Source: Cymodocea nodosa (lineage: Eukaryota > Streptophyta > Magnoliopsida > Alismatales > Cymodoceaceae). Taken from it: 64,000 nucleotides of DNA. The notes under the pieces were generated by a model. The model did no database searches. It was not told the origin of the DNA and worked only from the letters and a program-made list of their open reading frames with translations. Numbering within the stretch: position 1 is the stretch's first letter; each line of letters opens with the position of its first letter. Shown here piece by piece: positions 62,401 through 64,000 of this stretch. The stretch lies in assembly GCA_036874045.1 (NCBI GenBank), contig JAZBRI010000008.1, positions 3,301,001-3,365,000 of the forward strand, read 5' to 3'. The position numbers were made by a program, and so were the translations under genes.

Positions 62401-64000
62401 GCAATCAAAATCAATTTTCAAATTGATTTCAGCAAGGTCAAGGAGGGTCCCTTTTTTTTTTGAGTTTTAAGGAAGCAGATAAGAAATATTTCAAATATCC
62501 TTCAAATATCGTTCTACATAAACATAAAATATTTGTAAGAGTTGATGCTTGCAACTACATTTTGGAATTCGAATATCCTTCAAATATCATCCAAGTTATC
62601 CTTGTTCGTGCATAGATTTTTTGATAAGAAATAATTTTTCCATTCTTTGTAAATCAAGATTAAGAAAATAAGGCGTGAGTGTGCAATCCCTTTGTTTCCT
62701 GGTCTTGGACGTCCGGGAACTTGCTGGACTGTTAAAGTTTCAACTGCATTATAGAAATGTTGTAATATTTTAGTGGGTGTTATAGCTACCAGTCTATCTA
62801 ATTTTTTTTGAGCGGGAAAAAGTATCAACTCTTAATATATTTTCTAGAGTCATTTAGAATTTATCAACTATCCTGCACATTTTTGCCGAGTCATCTCATG
62901 CATCCATGTAATGAAATATGTGGGGTAATTGGTTCCTAGGAATGGAACTGGTTATTCAGTTATTCAAAAAGAAATTCTTAACTCTTAACATATTTGCTAG
63001 AGTCATTTAGAATTTATCAACCATCCTGCACATTTTTGCTGAGTCATGCATCCGTGTAATGAAATATGTGGGTAATTGCTTCCTAGGAATGGAACTGGTT
63101 ATTCAGTTATTCACATCACAGAATGTAAAATGATGCATTCGTATATTGGTTATAAATTCCATGAGTTCTGCAATTGCGATAGGATTCTTCTGTTTTATTT
63201 GATGAACTTCTTTTCTTTTGTCATGCAATATTTTGTTTGCTTGACTGTAAAAGTGGTCATTTTTGTTATTGCAGATTAGATTTTTCCATAAATTGGACAG
63301 CTTTGCAGACCCAACAAGTGACCTAGAGAAACTTATTTGGAATGTCATGGAAGCAGAACGTGCTAGCATAAGGTGGTGTGCTACAACTTTCCCAAATTGG
63401 CTTGCTATTTTGTTCAACAACTGCCTAATTTTGTTTGAGTTCTTGACTTCTTTCACAGCCTGTTGCATGAGAAGTCTCTTTCTGAAGCTAATCAGTCTTT
63501 TCTTGACAAGCATAAAGGTCTTTCTAGTTGTTTTTCTCGATGTAGAAATTTTTAATGTTGAATTCATGCTAATGTATTTCTTATTGCTTGTCAGATTCAT
63601 TGATGCCTAGGGCAGCAGTTGCTGAAATGATTTATCTACTAGAACCCGATAAGAAAATTGAAGCAGTAAAGTTGATTGAAGATTCAACAAACAATATAAT
63701 TCAGACGTAAGTCCCGTTACTTGTAATTTTTCTCTATTCAACTGGCATGGAAGATTTCAAATGTGAAGTCTTTAAAAAGAGCAGAATATCAGAATTATTT
63801 TTTTGAATCAGGAATGGAGCTGTTGGATCAGTCCGGGAATGGAAACTTAAAGATTGTATTGCTGTCCACAAGCTACTTAAAACAGTGTTTGATGATTCCG
63901 ATGCTGCTTTGAGTAAGGACCATCAATTTACCACAACAAATAGAAGCAACAAAATCAACACAAACTTGATTTCTCTTACTCTTGAATGTGAAACATGTGG
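39407..64000 (+). CDS. NAA15: NatA auxiliary subunit NAA15 (partial at window end), 25 exons seen
   Basis: NAA15 anchors the catalytic subunit NAA10 to the ribosome for N-terminal acetylation in the cytosol. Exons: 39407-39457, 40135-40213, 42257-42339, 42431-42580, 43417-43532, 47171-47276, 47830-47901, 47991-48106, 48218-48350, 49767-49844, 50223-50276, 50362-50432, 50517-50571, 50654-50749, 51173-51301, 51382-51464, 51548-51778, 52465-52597, 52705-52815, 52901-53032, 62293-62349, 63275-63372, 63459-63517, 63595-63706, 63812-63912. Phases agree throughout (835 codons). Family landmarks are [10 protein letters not shown] at the start, the TPR pair [20 protein letters not shown] and [64 protein letters not shown], the Lys-rich [17 protein letters not shown] (about 596-612) and [15 protein letters not shown]. 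Plant orthologues are about 900 residues, so only the last exons lie outside. The frame is intact despite large insertions in introns 2, 5, 9 and 20. Confidence 0.97.
40453..40765 (-). mobile_element. RTE-type LINE 3' tail in NAA15 intron 2
   Basis: On the plus strand it begins with AATAACAATAAT-like repeats and GCTATAATCCTAATACGTGG plus GATCAGCCATATGAATCC. This is the antisense form of the well-known plant RTE 3' end. It continues with sequence similar to 5660-5830 in the CENP-C intron. It is 5'-truncated and decayed. Confidence 0.7.
40776..42256 (+). other. Rest of NAA15 intron 2
   Basis: About 1.5 kb. The part at 41160-41450 is richer in G/C with GGTCAATC and TTGACCGG words but is not recognised. 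The remainder is AT-rich. No coding evidence was seen. Confidence 0.4.
42762..42925 (+). mobile_element. Au-type SINE in NAA15 intron 4
   Basis: A tRNA-derived start (GGGGAGCCCTGTTGTAGTGA) is followed by a box B-like AAGTTCAAATCCTAG, a GGAGGTAAGAAGGCAGACAA core and a CTACCCTTTGT end. The order matches the Au SINE family of flowering plants. The copy is diverged. Confidence 0.6.
45070..45240 (+). repeat. Purine-rich low-complexity tract in NAA15 intron 5
   Basis: Long run of GAAGAAAGGAAGGAGGG-like and GAAAAGAAAAAAGAG-like words, almost free of pyrimidines on the plus strand. Confidence 0.7.
45243..45815 (+). repeat. Two-copy tandem duplication in NAA15 intron 5
   Basis: The segment from about 45243 to 45490 is repeated from about 45563 to 45815, a period near 320 bp. 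Shared words include AATTTTTAATTATGGAGATTA and CTATCT.TTATATT.TCACAAA. Identity is moderate by eye. Confidence 0.65.
46613..46776 (+). mobile_element. Au-type SINE in NAA15 intron 5
   Basis: Starts AAGGGTCAACTTTGGTGCAACAG (box A region), then ATCATGAGTTCAACTAT (box B region), TAAGATAAGGTTGCATATAAT, and GCCTTGTGTATTGAGTTTGC with CCCTTT at the end. This is the characteristic order of Au SINEs. It is diverged but full-length. Confidence 0.75.
48407..49384. mobile_element. Non-autonomous PIF/Harbinger-like element in NAA15 intron 9
   Basis: Left end GGAGTGTTCGTGTACTTAGAATC and reverse-complemented right end TGAGTGTTTGTGCACTCGAAATC form imperfect inverted repeats. TAA lies directly outside both ends. 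A GC-richer block at 48925-49230 contains internal GGGAGTGG-type repeats. There is no transposase frame. The right end resembles that of the element at 2383-3384. Confidence 0.6.
53033..53330 (+). other. Start of NAA15 intron 20
   Basis: Ordinary intron sequence after the donor GTAATG at 53033. This intron is about 9.26 kb because of nested copia elements. No other feature is visible. Confidence 0.6.
53330..54715 (-). mobile_element. Outer copia fossil, 3' part
   Basis: Minus-strand copia pieces: an LTR-like stretch (about 53330-53575) with a polypurine-like CTTGAGGAAAAGC beside it, an RNase H end ([29 protein letters not shown]) at 53581-53877, and an RT piece with [15 protein letters not shown] at 54288-54593. 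It is interrupted at 54715 by the inner copia element and continues at 59617. It is a broken fossil, older than its guest. Confidence 0.8.
53390..53444 (+). repeat. (TAA)n microsatellite
   Basis: About 18 TAA units within the LTR-like part of the outer copia fossil. Confidence 0.9.
54716..59616 (-). mobile_element. Inner copia element with both LTRs
   Basis: About 4.9 kb. Two 117-bp LTRs (54716-54832 and 59500-59616) start TGTTGGAATAGG and end TAATATAACA; they differ at about six sites, suggesting an age of a few million years. Minus-strand landmarks from 5' to 3' are: a primer-binding site TGGTATCGAGC at about 59489-59499 (initiator Met tRNA type), gag (58494-58679), protease region with [13 protein letters not shown] (57852-58064), integrase with [18 protein letters not shown] (57063-57347), RT with [10 protein letters not shown] and YIDDIL (55399-56223), RNase H (55017-55316), and a polypurine tract TTGAGGGGGAG at 54833-54843. 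The flanking 5-mers TTGAG and CTGAG look like a target-site duplication. Coding parts are broken in several places. Confidence 0.9.
59617..61000 (-). mobile_element. Outer copia fossil, upstream part
   Basis: The same element as 53330-54715, on the other side of the inner insertion: the RT start region (59640-59900), a Ser/Pro-rich linker (60027-60248) and an integrase piece ([18 protein letters not shown] region, 60666-60989). No gag, protease or 5' LTR was seen beyond about 61000, so this fossil is truncated at its 5' end as well as broken. Confidence 0.75.
61001..62292 (+). other. End of NAA15 intron 20
   Basis: AT-rich intron DNA that leads to the acceptor TCTCGTTCAG before exon 21 at 62293. 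No further feature was recognised. Confidence 0.5.
62827..63113 (+). repeat. Two-copy tandem duplication in NAA15 intron 21
   Basis: About 140 bp (from CTCTTAATATATTTTCTAGAG through GGAATGGAACTGGTTATTC) is repeated in direct orientation at about 62827-62966 and 62973-63113, with high similarity. Confidence 0.8.

Overview
The window is nuclear DNA of a flowering plant. It is AT-rich, with intron-rich genes, a P-class pentatricopeptide repeat (PPR) gene, Athila-like Ty3/gypsy and copia retroelements, Au-type SINEs and an RTE-type LINE. I cannot name the species.

Three host genes are supported. (1) 355-2118, plus strand: an intronless P-type PPR gene with a probable organelle-targeting N terminus. 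(2) 4068-11008, minus strand: CENP-C, the inner-kinetochore protein. I rebuilt it as 21 exons with consistent splice phases (about 933 codons), carrying the CENP-C motif and the conserved plant C terminus. Its middle contains ten tandem copies of one small exon (8 of 57 bp, one of 54, one of 48). All are phase 0 and open, and each encodes a copy of a 19-residue unit. This is the most striking feature of the window. (3) 39407 to beyond the right edge, plus strand: NAA15, the auxiliary subunit of the NatA N-terminal acetyltransferase, with 25 exons (835 codons) before the window ends.

Layout. 1-2.2 kb PPR; 2.4-3.4 kb a terminal-inverted-repeat DNA element; 4-11 kb CENP-C; 11-16 kb AT-rich intergenic DNA with a GC-rich minisatellite and uncertain gene-like scraps; 16-37.5 kb a nest of Athila-like Ty3/gypsy fossils with several LTR copies, gag, protease, RT/RNase H and integrase pieces, two copies of an extra ORF and a small F-box-like ORF; 38.1-38.6 kb a PIF/Harbinger transposase relic; 39.4-64 kb NAA15, whose introns hold an RTE tail, two Au SINEs, a PIF/Harbinger-like element and a copia element nested inside another copia element.

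The LTRs and untranslated parts of the gypsy family carry arrays of short hairpins of three sequence classes. In one class both stem arms differ together between hairpins, which suggests that base pairing is maintained. The three host genes share no evident pathway.
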